From positions 1 to 64,000 of the forward strand of contig CBFHLY010000012.1 of assembly GCA_965656785.1 (NCBI GenBank): DNA of 64,000 nucleotides, in the 5' to 3' direction. The position numbers and the translations under genes are program-made. The notes beneath the pieces are model-generated. The model was given only the letters and a program-made list of their open reading frames with translations, had not been told where the DNA came from and ran no database searches. This DNA comes from JALQTD01 sp965656785. GTDB taxonomy: Bacteria > Bacteroidota > Bacteroidia > Flavobacteriales_D > Sanyastnellaceae. Positions 8,022 to 16,578 of the stretch are shown in pieces; positions within the stretch are counted from its first letter, which is position 1, and each line of letters starts with the position of its first letter.

Positions 8022-11000
8022 ATGCAAAGCCCGATGCGCCCCGCGGACCTGCTCGCTCATTACCAGCGAGACCCCCGCACCGCAACGTTGACCCATGTCC
8101 TCACGCCCGAAGCGGCCAAGGTCGAAATGCGGGGAGCGTGCGCTTCAGCAGTTCCGTTAATCGCTTCTGCTCAGTCCATTACAGCTGGAGGATCGCACCT
8201 CTTCGTGCTTGACGACAAGGAACAGGCGGCGTATTTTTTGAATGATTTCGAGCAGCTGTTGGGCAAGGACGTGCCGTTGTTCTTCCCGCGTTCGGCGCGC
8301 ACACCGTACCAAGAGGAAGTCACCGAGAATGCGAACATCGCCATGCGGGCGGAGGTGCTGAATGAAATCCGCGTCCGCGGAACGGGTTTGGTGGTGGTCA
8401 GCTTCCCGGAAGCCCTCGCGGAACGCGTCATCAGCCGGAAGGAGCTGAACGATCAAACCTTCACCATCGCCTTGCGCGAGCAGTACACGATGGACTTCCT
8501 CGACGACGTGTTCATCACGTACGGGTTTCACAAGGTGGATTTCGTGTACGAACCGGGGCAGTACGCCATCCGCGGGGGCATCGTGGACATCTTTTCGTTC
8601 AGCTTCGACTATCCGTATCGGATTGAATTCTTCGGAGACGAAGTGGAGTCGATTCGGAAGTTTGACCCGGTTAATCAATTGAGCGTCAATAAAATGACGA
8701 AGGCCGTCATCGTTCCGAACATCGGCAACAGCACCTTGCACGAGAGCGTTGAGCCCTTCTTCAACTTCCTGCCGGCGGACACGGTGATTTGGGCCACGGA
8801 CGTGGAGCGCATGCGGAAGCAGCTGGCGAAGGAACTCGTTCGGGCCGAGGAAGCGTTCGCGCGGACGTCAGGCCAAATCCAATTCACTCCCCCGGAAGAC
8901 CTGTACATCGCCCCGGACCGCCTTGACGGGCTGCTCGAGCCGTTCCGGGTGGTGGAGTTCGACGGGGGGACGACGTTTGCGGAGCGGTCGGTTTTGGCCT
9001 ACGACATCCAACCGCAGCCGAGCTTCAACAAGAATTTCGACCTCATCGGCGCCAACTTGCGGTCCAACGCGAAACAGGGCTACACGAACGTCATCGTGGC
9101 CGGCCAAGCCACGCAGCTCGAACGCCTGTACGACATCTTCGCCGACCGCGAGGAAGAGGTGCCCTACCACGCGCTGCCGATGGAATTGACGGCGGGCTTC
9201 GTCGACAAGGAATTGCGGCTGCTCGTTTACACCGACCACCAGCTCTTCGAGCGGTACCACCGATTCCGCCTGAAAGAGAGCTTCCGACAAAACAAGCAAG
9301 CGCTGACGCTCAAGGAGTTGATGGCATTGGAGCCGGGCGACTTCGTGGTGCACGTGGACCACGGAATTGGCGAGTTCAGCGGCCTGCAGAAGATCGATGT
9401 GAACGGGAAGCAGCAGGAGGCCATTCGATTGACTTACAAGGGCGGCGATGTGCTGTACGTGAGCATCCACTCCTTGCACCGCATCGCGAAGTACACGAGC
9501 AAGGAAGGCACCGCACCGAAGATTTCGAAGCTCGGATCGGGCGCTTGGCAGGCCACGAAGTCGAAGACCAAATCCCGCGTCAAAGAACTCGCCTTCGACC
9601 TCCTCCAGCTCTACGCGAAGCGCATGCAAGCGCCCGGGCACGCCTTCGCCCCGGACAGCTACCTCCAGCACGAACTCGAAGCGAGCTTCATGTTCGAGGA
9701 CACGCCCGACCAGCACGCCGCCTGTGAGGCCGTTAAGCGGGACATGGAGAAGTCGGCGCCGATGGACCGGCTCGTTTGCGGCGACGTGGGTTTTGGCAAG
9801 ACGGAAGTGGCGATTCGTGCGGCCTTCAAAGCCGCCACCGACGGCAAGCAAGTTGCGGTCCTGGTGCCCACGACCATCCTGTCCATGCAGCACCACCGGA
9901 GCTTCACACGCCGCCTCCACGACTTCCCCGTCACGGTGGACTACATCAACCGATTCAAGACCGGAAAGGAGCTCACGAACACCCTCAAACGCCTCGAAGC
10001 CGGCGAAATCGACATCCTCGTGGGCACGCACGCCATTGTGGGCAAGCGCGTGAAATTCAAAGACTTGGGTCTGCTCGTCATCGATGAGGAGCAGAAATTT
10101 GGCGTATCCGTCAAGGACAAGCTCAAGACGCTGAAAGCGAACGTGGACACCCTCACGCTGACCGCAACGCCCATTCCCCGCACGCTGCAATTCAGCCTCA
10201 TGGGCGCGCGCGATTTGAGCATCATTTCGACCCCCCCGCCCAACCGGCAACCCGTGGACACGGTCCTCGCCCCGTTCAACGAAGAGGTCGTACGGGATGC
10301 GGTTGCGTACGAGATTTCGCGCGGTGGGCAGGTCTTCTTCGTGAACAACCGCGTCGGCAACATCAAGGAGGTCGCGGGGATGATCCAGCGCCTCGTTCCG
10401 GACGTCCGAGTGGGCATCGGGCATGGCCAAATGGATGGCAAGCAACTCGAGGAAGTCATGGCCCGCTTCATCGATGGCTCCTACGACGTCCTCGTCGCCA
10501 CCACCATCATCGAATCGGGCATCGACATTTCGAACGCGAACACCATCATCATCAACGACGCCCAGCACTTCGGACTCAGCGACTTGCACCAGCTGCGCGG
10601 GCGGGTCGGCCGATCGAATAAAAAGGCCTTCTGTTACCTGCTCGCACCCCCGTTGCACGCACTGCCCGACGAGAGCCGCAAGCGCTTGCAGGCCATCGAG
10701 CAGTTCAGCGACCTCGGCAGCGGCATCCAAATCGCCATGCGCGACCTCGACATCCGCGGTGCCGGCGATTTGCTCGGCGGCGAGCAGAGCGGGTTCATCT
10801 CCGAACTCGGCTTCGACATGTACCAAAAAATCCTCGCCGAGGCCGTCCAAGAGCTCAAGGACGAGCAGTTCGAGGACCTGTTCCATTCCGAAGACGCCCC
10901 CCGCCGATTCGTGCGCGAAGCGGCCATTGAAACGGACTTTGAGCTCTTGTTACCAGACGATTACGTCAGCGACATTCCCGAGCGGATTGCCCTGTACAGG

Positions 11001-11420
11001 GAGCTGGACGATTTAGACAAGGAGGAGCATTTGGCGGCGTTCAAGGCGCGGTTGGAAGACCGTTTCGGGGAGATTCCCGAGCAGGCTTCCGGGCTGATTG
11101 ATACCATTCGGTTGCGCTGGCTCGCGGAGTTCTTGGGCATGGAGAAGGTGGTGCTGAAGTCCGGTAAACTCATCGCCGCATTCGTGTCGGATGAGGAGTC
11201 GCCGTACTTCCAAGGGCCGGTGTTTGCCCGGGTGCTCGATTACTTAAAGGTGAATCCAAGTCGGACCAAAATGTACCAGCGGAACGGCGGATTGCGCCTC
11301 TCCATCGACGACGTCACTTCACCTCATCAGGCCTTGGAACTGCTCGAAGCCATCGCCGGCATTCGGGCGGAACAAGCGGCGCCCGAATACCGAGCAGAAA
11401 AGGCAGAACCGGCCGGATGA
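8022..11420 (+). CDS. mfd: Transcription-repair coupling factor Mfd
   Basis: Mfd removes RNA polymerase stalled at DNA lesions and recruits UvrA for transcription-coupled repair. At 1132 residues it has the full domain order. It starts with a UvrB-like N-terminal module, then a CarD-like RNA polymerase interaction domain (PGDFVVHVDHGIGEF). The superfamily 2 translocase follows, with Walker A (GDVGFGKTE, near residue 587), DEEQ box (VIDEEQKFG, near 687), TATPIPRTL near 713 and the QLRGRVGRS motif VI. The C-terminal TRCF domain is present. An alternative start at 8034 (MRPADLLAH) would shorten it by four residues. It converges with the next gene, with two bases between stop codons. Confidence 0.96.
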   Translation: MQSPMRPADLLAHYQRDPRTATLTHVLTPEAAKVEMRGACASAVPLIASAQSITAGGSHLFVLDDKEQAAYFLNDFEQLLGKDVPLFFPRSARTPYQEEVTENANIAMRAEVLNEIRVRGTGLVVVSFPEALAERVISRKELNDQTFTIALREQYTMDFLDDVFITYGFHKVDFVYEPGQYAIRGGIVDIFSFSFDYPYRIEFFGDEVESIRKFDPVNQLSVNKMTKAVIVPNIGNSTLHESVEPFFNFLPADTVIWATDVERMRKQLAKELVRAEEAFARTSGQIQFTPPEDLYIAPDRLDGLLEPFRVVEFDGGTTFAERSVLAYDIQPQPSFNKNFDLIGANLRSNAKQGYTNVIVAGQATQLERLYDIFADREEEVPYHALPMELTAGFVDKELRLLVYTDHQLFERYHRFRLKESFRQNKQALTLKELMALEPGDFVVHVDHGIGEFSGLQKIDVNGKQQEAIRLTYKGGDVLYVSIHSLHRIAKYTSKEGTAPKISKLGSGAWQATKSKTKSRVKELAFDLLQLYAKRMQAPGHAFAPDSYLQHELEASFMFEDTPDQHAACEAVKRDMEKSAPMDRLVCGDVGFGKTEVAIRAAFKAATDGKQVAVLVPTTILSMQHHRSFTRRLHDFPVTVDYINRFKTGKELTNTLKRLEAGEIDILVGTHAIVGKRVKFKDLGLLVIDEEQKFGVSVKDKLKTLKANVDTLTLTATPIPRTLQFSLMGARDLSIISTPPPNRQPVDTVLAPFNEEVVRDAVAYEISRGGQVFFVNNRVGNIKEVAGMIQRLVPDVRVGIGHGQMDGKQLEEVMARFIDGSYDVLVATTIIESGIDISNANTIIINDAQHFGLSDLHQLRGRVGRSNKKAFCYLLAPPLHALPDESRKRLQAIEQFSDLGSGIQIAMRDLDIRGAGDLLGGEQSGFISELGFDMYQKILAEAVQELKDEQFEDLFHSEDAPRRFVREAAIETDFELLLPDDYVSDIPERIALYRELDDLDKEEHLAAFKARLEDRFGEIPEQASGLIDTIRLRWLAEFLGMEKVVLKSGKLIAAFVSDEESPYFQGPVFARVLDYLKVNPSRTKMYQRNGGLRLSIDDVTSPHQALELLEAIAGIRAEQAAPEYRAEKAEPAG

Positions 11421-11422
11421 CC

Positions 11423-12028
11423 TCACCAGCGGTAAGCGAACTGAACGCCCGCAACCCGTCCAGGAGCCGAAATTCCCGTCGAACCGACCGCCGCGGAACG
11501 CCGCGCATACCGATCGTATGTGGCGTTCACGGCAACGTGACCCGTGACCGCCCAATGGTCGCCCCAGGTGTGCGTAGCGCCGATGAGGGCGCGCAATTCG
11601 CGGTGAACCCAAACATTGGTCACCGCCTCCGAACGCACCTCGAACCGGTCGCGGTTTACCTCGAAGCCCACGAAGGCACAGAGCGGCGCGCCAGGTGCAG
11701 GAGTGGGATGGAAACGAACCCCGATGCCAGCGGTCGTTCCGGACTCGAGCGCGGCCGCCTCGAACTCCCCGCCCAACACGGGCCATCCGGAGACGGGATC
11801 GGTCACGAGCGCACCGCCCGTCACTTGGACGGAAAACTCCGGGTGAAACCACCGTTCGACGTTGGCCACGGCTTGACCGCGGAGGAGGCGCCCTGCGTCC
11901 CAGCCGACTGACCATTTGGCCTGATCAGCCAACGGCAGCGCCGGCTCAGGCACATATTCCTGCCCGGACACAGCCCCCACCAAGCCGAGGCAAAGCCCCA
12001 AGCTCCACACGATTCGTCGCGCCTTCAT
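11423..12028 (-). CDS. Putative outer-membrane beta-barrel protein of unknown function
   Basis: This product of about 201 residues starts MKARRIVWSLGLCLGLVGAVSG, a clear signal peptide ending at SGQ. The mature part alternates hydrophobic and polar residues and ends in the aromatic-rich FAYRW, as outer-membrane barrels often do. I do not recognise the family. An upstream in-frame ATG at 12046 would add six residues; the 12028 start gives a conventional signal peptide. It is transcribed alone towards mfd and diverges from truB, with its own promoter at 12075-12108. Confidence 0.7.
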   Translation of the reverse strand: MKARRIVWSLGLCLGLVGAVSGQEYVPEPALPLADQAKWSVGWDAGRLLRGQAVANVERWFHPEFSVQVTGGALVTDPVSGWPVLGGEFEAAALESGTTAGIGVRFHPTPAPGAPLCAFVGFEVNRDRFEVRSEAVTNVWVHRELRALIGATHTWGDHWAVTGHVAVNATYDRYARRSAAVGSTGISAPGRVAGVQFAYRW

Positions 12029-12074
12029 GCCCAATTGAACGATCATTGTTAAGCGAAAGTTACAAACTTTACTT

Positions 12075-12108
12075 CAAAGTTAAGAGAATGTTACGTAAAT
12101 CAGTTCAA
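12075..12108 (-). promoter_or_regulatory. Promoter of the outer-membrane-like gene
   Basis: On the minus strand TTG (12106-12108) lies 23 bases before TAACTTTG (12075-12082), an exact -7 match. The spacer contains the 8-bp palindrome TTACGTAA (12091-12098). Confidence 0.5.
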
Positions 12109-12121
12109 CCGCCCTGCGAAG

Positions 12122-12129
12122 TAGCTTTA
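12122..12129 (+). promoter_or_regulatory. Possible -7 element for truB
   Basis: TAGCTTTA matches seven of eight positions of TAnnTTTG and ends four bases before the ATG at 12134. As for mfd, this implies a leaderless transcript or use of the in-frame ATG at 12146. Confidence 0.35.
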
Positions 12130-12133
12130 TCGC

Positions 12134-12886
12134 ATGCAACCGATCATGACGTTTGAGGAGGGCGAAGACTTCCGCACAGGCCAAATCTTGCTCATCGACA
12201 AACCGCTCGAATGGACCTCCTTCGACGTCGTCAACAAACTCCGGTACACCATTCGGAAAACGTTCGGATTCAAAAAAATCAAGGTCGGTCACGCCGGAAC
12301 GCTCGACCCCCTCGCCACCGGCGTCCTCGTCATCTGCACAGGCCGCATGACGAAGCAAATCGACGGGCTCATGGCCGAAGAAAAAGCGTACCGAACCACG
12401 GTTCGCCTCGGCGCGTTTACGGCATCCCTCGACGCCGAAACGCCCGTCGAGCGGTGGGTGGAGGCGAACCACATCACGCAGCAACACGTGGAATCCGCGC
12501 TCGACGCATTCCGCGGCACCATTTCCCAGCGCCCGCCTGTGTTTTCGGCGAAAAAGGTCGACGGGAAGCGGGCCTACAAAGTGGCGCGGGAAGGGGGCGA
12601 AATCGCGTTGCGCGTGGTCGAAGTGACGGTTCATGGATTGGATTTGGTCCAAATCGAGCACCGCACAGTCGAGGGCCACTCCGTATGTGACGTCGTACTG
12701 GACATTCGCTGCAGCAAAGGGACGTACATCCGTTCCATCGGCCGGGACCTTGGGGAAGCGCTGGGCGTGGGGGGAACCCTTACCGCGCTTCGTCGATCGG
12801 CAAGTGGTCACTTCGTTGAAGACCAACTGTGGACGGTGGATGAGGCCGTTCAACGCATCGCAGCTTGCCCACTAGAAAAGACTTGA
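12134..12886 (+). CDS. truB: tRNA pseudouridine(55) synthase TruB
   Basis: TruB makes pseudouridine at position 55 in the T-loop of tRNAs. The 250-residue protein has the nucleophile motif GHAGTLDPLATGVL (residues 52-65, Asp58 catalytic). It also has the family stretches KAYRTTVRLG and KGTYIRSIGRDLG. The length is slightly short because the C-terminal PUA-like extension is reduced, as in many bacterial versions. In-frame ATGs at 12134 and 12146 are both possible starts. The queA promoter -33 element overlaps its stop codon. Confidence 0.95.
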   Translation: MQPIMTFEEGEDFRTGQILLIDKPLEWTSFDVVNKLRYTIRKTFGFKKIKVGHAGTLDPLATGVLVICTGRMTKQIDGLMAEEKAYRTTVRLGAFTASLDAETPVERWVEANHITQQHVESALDAFRGTISQRPPVFSAKKVDGKRAYKVAREGGEIALRVVEVTVHGLDLVQIEHRTVEGHSVCDVVLDIRCSKGTYIRSIGRDLGEALGVGGTLTALRRSASGHFVEDQLWTVDEAVQRIAACPLEKT

Positions 12887-12913
12887 CAAAGGTGTGGCGA
12901 TTTCGTACATTTG
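12883..12913 (+). promoter_or_regulatory. Complete promoter for queA
   Basis: TTG (12883-12885, overlapping the truB stop) is followed after 20 bases by TACATTTG (12906-12913), an exact -7 element. This is one of the two best full matches in the window and leaves a leader of about 70 bases before queA. Confidence 0.7.
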
Positions 12914-12988
12914 CCGGCTTGAAGAAGGGATTCGCCTGACTTCTGGAAACCGCCTCGCAGCTCAAAACCCCCTGTCGTTTTGGAAAGA

Positions 12989-14038
12989 ATGAAACTCTCC
13001 CATTTCAAGTACGAAATTCCAGAGGATTTGATTGCCCAATACCCCTTGGACAACCGCGATGACAGCCGGTTGCTCGTGGTGGACCGAAAGACGGGAACCT
13101 TCGAACACAAAATGTTCAAGGACGTGCTCGATGAATTCGACCCGGGGGATGTCTTTGTGGCGAACGATACCCGGGTGTTTCCTGCCCGCCTTTATGGAAA
13201 CAAGGAGAAAACGGGGGCCGTGATCGAAGTGTTCTTGTTGCGGGAACTGAACCGCGAGAGCCTGCTGTGGGACGTATTGGTGGATCCCGCTCGTAAAATC
13301 CGCATTGGGAACAAGCTGTACTTTGGCGAAAACGACGAGCTGGTTGCCGAAGTCATCGACAACACCACCTCGCGGGGTCGGACGTTGCGCTTCCTGTTCG
13401 ACGGCACGCCCGATCAGTTCATGGACGTCATTTTCAAGCTTGGAGAAACCCCTCTTCCGCGGTACATCACGCGGGAGGTGGAACCCGAAGACCGCGACCG
13501 ATTCCAGACCATCTACGCGAAGAATCTCGGTGCGGTAGCGGTGCCTACAGCAGGCTTGCACTTCTCAAAGCACCTCCTCAAGCGATTGGAAATCAAAGGG
13601 ATTGACATGGCATTCTTGACCCTGCACATCGGACTCGGCACGTTCCGTCCCGTCGAAGTGGAGGACCTCACGAAGCACAAAGTGGATTCCGAGCAGCTCA
13701 ACATTCCCGAAGATTGCTGCGACATCGTCAACCGGGCAAAAGAAAACGGAAAGCGCATCGTTGCCGTGGGCACCACGGCGTTGCGCGCGATGGAAACGTC
13801 GGTGAGCACCACGAATACGTTGAAGCCGTTCAACGGCTGGACGAACAAGTTCATCTTCCCGAAGTACGATTTCAAGATCTCCGACGCGTTAATCACGAAC
13901 TTCCACACACCCCAGAGCACGCTGTTGATGATGTCATCGGCCTTCGCGGGCCTGGAATTGATTCAAGAGGCCTATCAGGAAGCCATCAAGGAGAAGTACC
14001 GTTTCTTCGCCTACGGAGATGCGCTCCTGATCAAGTAA
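12989..14038 (+). CDS. queA: S-adenosylmethionine:tRNA ribosyltransferase-isomerase QueA
   Basis: QueA moves the ribosyl part of SAM onto 7-aminomethyl-7-deazaguanine in tRNA, forming epoxyqueuosine in queuosine synthesis. The protein is 349 residues. Recognisable family segments include DTRVFPARLYG, GETPLPRYI, VAVPTAGLHFSKHLL, LHIGLGTFRPV and ALITNFHTPQSTLLMM. The ATG at 12989 gives MKLSHFKYEIPEDLIAQYP, which matches the family N-terminus; the longer frame begins with TTG at 12980 and is rejected. No other queuosine genes are in the window. Confidence 0.96.
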   Translation: MKLSHFKYEIPEDLIAQYPLDNRDDSRLLVVDRKTGTFEHKMFKDVLDEFDPGDVFVANDTRVFPARLYGNKEKTGAVIEVFLLRELNRESLLWDVLVDPARKIRIGNKLYFGENDELVAEVIDNTTSRGRTLRFLFDGTPDQFMDVIFKLGETPLPRYITREVEPEDRDRFQTIYAKNLGAVAVPTAGLHFSKHLLKRLEIKGIDMAFLTLHIGLGTFRPVEVEDLTKHKVDSEQLNIPEDCCDIVNRAKENGKRIVAVGTTALRAMETSVSTTNTLKPFNGWTNKFIFPKYDFKISDALITNFHTPQSTLLMMSSAFAGLELIQEAYQEAIKEKYRFFAYGDALLIK

Positions 14039-14106
14039 TCGCGCTGGGAGGTTTGCCTTAACGGGATTTTTTAGAACTTCGGGAGCACTCAATTGTTGTT
14101 TTCCTC

Positions 14107-14769
14107 ATGATGAAAATCCTCGGCTTGGCCTTGGCGCTCGGGATGAGCGCGGGGTCTTGGGCGAATGCCCCTCTCGTTGGTAATCCCTTGACGGTTAGCG
14201 CTGAAAGCGGTTTGGAGGTGGGCCAAAAAGCTCCCCTCCTCGACCGCGAAATGCCCGGCGTAGACGGACTCAATCACACCATCAACTCCACCTTGGGCAC
14301 CCACGGAACGGTGGTGGTATTCAGCTGCAACACCTGCCCATTCGTCGTGGGCAACGGCGAAAAATCGGAAGGTTGGGAGGGCCGTTACAACGAACTCGCG
14401 GCGCGGTTGGAATCGCTTGGATTTGGCATGATCCTCGTGAACTCGAACGAAGCGAAGCGCGAGGGCGTGGATTCGATGAGTGCCATGGTCGAACATGCGA
14501 AGACAGCGGAGTACACCGTACCGTACGTGGTGGATGCGAACCACGAACTTGCTGACGCGTTCGGAGCGATGAAAACGCCTCACGTGTTCATGCTCGACGC
14601 TTCGGGTAACCTCGTTTACACGGGCGCAATCGACGACAACGTCAACCGGGCGAGCGACGTGACCGAACGGTACGTCTTGGACGCAGCAAAAAGCGTTTCC
14701 CGTGGGGTCGCCATTTCCATTCCTTCGACGCCCGCGGTGGGCTGCAGCATCAAGCGCATCGGCGCCTGA
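14107..14769 (+). CDS. Exported thioredoxin-fold (peroxiredoxin-like) protein
   Basis: The 220-residue product begins with a signal peptide (MMKILGLALALGMSAGSWANA) and has a thioredoxin/AhpC-TSA-type fold. The redox motif is SCNTCPFV, with Cys74 and Cys77 forming a CxxC. The downstream AFGAMKTPHVFMLD contains the cis-proline loop (TPHVF), and DASGNLVYTGAIDD follows. Such proteins (PRX_like2 group) probably act as periplasmic thiol oxidoreductases, but the substrate is unknown. It stands alone after queA and ends at a strong terminator. Confidence 0.82.
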   Translation: MMKILGLALALGMSAGSWANAPLVGNPLTVSAESGLEVGQKAPLLDREMPGVDGLNHTINSTLGTHGTVVVFSCNTCPFVVGNGEKSEGWEGRYNELAARLESLGFGMILVNSNEAKREGVDSMSAMVEHAKTAEYTVPYVVDANHELADAFGAMKTPHVFMLDASGNLVYTGAIDDNVNRASDVTERYVLDAAKSVSRGVAISIPSTPAVGCSIKRIGA

Positions 14770-14787
14770 TCCCAGCTCGACCCCAGC

Positions 14788-14835
14788 AACACGGCAACGT
14801 TCCGCTCAAAGCGGGAGGTTGCCGTGTTTCTTTTT
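14788..14835 (+). terminator. Rho-independent terminator overlapping the pccB 3' end
   Basis: The 11-bp arms AACACGGCAAC (14788-14798) and GTTGCCGTGTT (14818-14828) enclose a nested CCGCT/AGCGG hairpin (14802-14814). They are followed by TTTCTTTTT (14827-14835). It terminates the plus-strand thioredoxin-fold gene. The right arm and T-tract are also the last coding bases of the convergent carboxylase gene (its KKKHGNLPL end). Confidence 0.88.
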
Positions 14836-16359
14836 CGGCAACTTGGCCGCCTTGTTTTCAAGCATTTCGAAGGCACGGATGAGCTTGATCCGGGTTTCGG
14901 AAGGGGCGATGACTTCAGACACGTAACCGCGCGCTGCGGCGTTGTAAGGGTGCGCAAACAACTCGGCGTATTCCGCCTCGCGCGCAGCCAGTGCAGCGGC
15001 GGGATCTTCTGCTGCGGCAATTTCACGCCGGAAGATGATTTCAGCAGCGCCCTTCGCACCCATCACGGCAATTTCCGCCGTGGGCCAGGCGTACACCACA
15101 TCCGCTCCGATGTGGGAACTGTTCATTACGTCGTAAGCCCCACCGTACGCCTTGCGCGTGATGACGGTGATGCGCGGAACGGTGGCCTCACTGAACGCGT
15201 ACAGCAACTTCGCTCCGTTGCTGATGATTCCGTTCCACTCTTGGTCCGTTCCTGGCAAAAAACCGGGAACGTCCTCGAACACCAACAAGGGCACATTGAA
15301 GGCGTCGCACGTCCGAACGAATCGAGCCGCCTTGTTCGATGCCTTGATGTCGAGCACCCCCGCCAAAAACGCCGGTTGGTTCGCCACTACCCCAATGCTT
15401 CGACCAGCCAAGCGCGCAAACCCGCACACGATGTTCTCCGCATAGTCGCGCTGAACCTCACAGAAGCTGCCCGCGTCCACGGTGCCCTCAATGGCCTCCC
15501 GGATGTCGTACGGCTGTTGGGCGTTCGCGGGAACCAAGTCGTTCAATCCCGGGCGCTCCTCCGCCCCAGGCGTGTAATCCAACGCCGGGGGCAGGTCTTC
15601 GCAATTCGATGGGAGGTACGATAAAACGCGCTTGATCTGCTGGATGACCGCGGCTTCGTTGGGCGCCGTGAAATGCGTCACACCCGACTTCGATGCGTGA
15701 GCCTTCGCTCCGCCCAATTCCTCGCTCGTCACTTCCTCGTGCGTCACAGTCTTCACCACGTTGGGGCCTGTGACGAACATGTAACTCGATCCCTCCGCCA
15801 TGAAAATGAAGTCCGTCAACGCAGGGCTGTACACCGCGCCTCCAGCACACGGACCCAAAATACCCGACAACTGCGGAATGACGCCGCTCGCCTGCACGTT
15901 CCGGTAAAAAATGTCCGCATAGCCCCCGAGCGACACCACGCCCTCTTGAATCCGCGCACCACCGCTGTCGTTGAGCCCGATGAGCGGCGCACCGTTCTGC
16001 ATCGCCAAATCCATGACCCGGCAGATCTTCTCCGCATGCGCCTCCGCCAACGACCCTCCCAACACCGTAAAATCCTGCGAAAACACGTAAACCAACCGCC
16101 CCTCGATGCGACCGTACCCCGTCACGACGCCATCGCCGAGAAACTGCTGCTTGTCCAGTCCGAAGTTCGTCGAACGGTGCTTCACCAGCATGCCGATTTC
16201 CTCGAAGCTATCGGGATCCAGAAGCAGCGAAATCCGCTCGCGCGCCGTCAATTTGCCCTTCGCATGCTGGGCTTCAATGCGCGCTTCTCCGCCGCCTTTC
16301 AAGGCTTCCGCGCGCAAGCGTTCGAGGCGATCCATCGGGGTTGAGGGGGTATCGGACAT
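14806..16359 (-). CDS. Acyl-CoA (propionyl/methylmalonyl-type) carboxylase, carboxyltransferase beta subunit
   Basis: The 517-residue protein is a biotin-dependent carboxyltransferase of the PccB/MmdA family, which moves CO2 between carboxybiotin and an acyl-CoA such as propionyl-CoA. The N-terminal half shows MDRLERLRAEALKGGGEAR, QHAKGKLTARERI and GGARIQEGVVSLGGYADIF. The C-terminal half shows AGVLDIKASNKAARFVRTCD, DVPGFLPGTDQEW and KAYGGAYDVMNSSHIGADV. The start at 16359 (MSDTPSTPMDRL) is the ATG nearest the family N-terminus. No biotin carboxylase or BCCP gene is adjacent, so the alpha subunit must lie elsewhere. Its last codons lie inside the terminator hairpin of the facing gene. Confidence 0.92.
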   Translation of the reverse strand: MSDTPSTPMDRLERLRAEALKGGGEARIEAQHAKGKLTARERISLLLDPDSFEEIGMLVKHRSTNFGLDKQQFLGDGVVTGYGRIEGRLVYVFSQDFTVLGGSLAEAHAEKICRVMDLAMQNGAPLIGLNDSGGARIQEGVVSLGGYADIFYRNVQASGVIPQLSGILGPCAGGAVYSPALTDFIFMAEGSSYMFVTGPNVVKTVTHEEVTSEELGGAKAHASKSGVTHFTAPNEAAVIQQIKRVLSYLPSNCEDLPPALDYTPGAEERPGLNDLVPANAQQPYDIREAIEGTVDAGSFCEVQRDYAENIVCGFARLAGRSIGVVANQPAFLAGVLDIKASNKAARFVRTCDAFNVPLLVFEDVPGFLPGTDQEWNGIISNGAKLLYAFSEATVPRITVITRKAYGGAYDVMNSSHIGADVVYAWPTAEIAVMGAKGAAEIIFRREIAAAEDPAAALAAREAEYAELFAHPYNAAARGYVSEVIAPSETRIKLIRAFEMLENKAAKLPKKKHGNLPL

Positions 16360-16558
16360 GTTCGTCAGGGTTGTCGGCCGGCACATTTTCCGGCAAGTTG
16401 GAACGATTCAGCAGCGGCAGGAGCTCCAGGCCAAATCCCGCCACCGCCAAAACTACGGCGAAACCCATGCCCATCCGAACCCGTACGGGATTCGGCGCCT
16501 GCCAGAATTGGGCGCCTCCGGACTCCGCTGCGCTGCGGTTTCCGTGGTAAATTTGCAC
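16274..16558 (-). CDS. Doubtful small membrane-type ORF upstream of the carboxylase gene
   Basis: A 94-codon frame from the ATG at 16558 contains one hydrophobic stretch (MGMGFAVVLAVAGFGLELL) followed by a polar tail. It overlaps the first 86 bases of the carboxylase gene in another frame, and a -7 box lies inside it, so it is probably not real. It is recorded only because the 219-base gap before aspS holds no other candidate. Confidence 0.15.
   Translation of the reverse strand: MQIYHGNRSAAESGGAQFWQAPNPVRVRMGMGFAVVLAVAGFGLELLPLLNRSNLPENVPADNPDEHVRYPLNPDGSPRTLARGSLERRRRSAH
16448..16455 (-). promoter_or_regulatory. Possible -7 element for the carboxylase gene
   Basis: TAGTTTTG on the minus strand is an exact TAnnTTTG match about 89 bases upstream of the ATG at 16359. 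No TTG is seen at the expected spacing. Confidence 0.35.
16548..16555 (+). promoter_or_regulatory. -7 element for aspS
   Basis: TAAATTTG is an exact -7 match 23 bases before the aspS ATG. No clear -33 TTG precedes it. Confidence 0.55.
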
Positions 16559-16578
16559 ACCTGAAAAAAGGCACTTTC

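Noticed and set aside
7029..8212. Long alternative frames over fbp and the start of mfd
   Set aside because: They overlap two clearly identified enzymes and encode low-complexity arginine- or valine-rich products.
8868..10886. 672-codon antisense frame inside mfd
   Set aside because: mfd motifs are intact on the plus strand. Long antisense frames are expected from its GC-rich codon pattern, and the antisense product has no recognisable domain.
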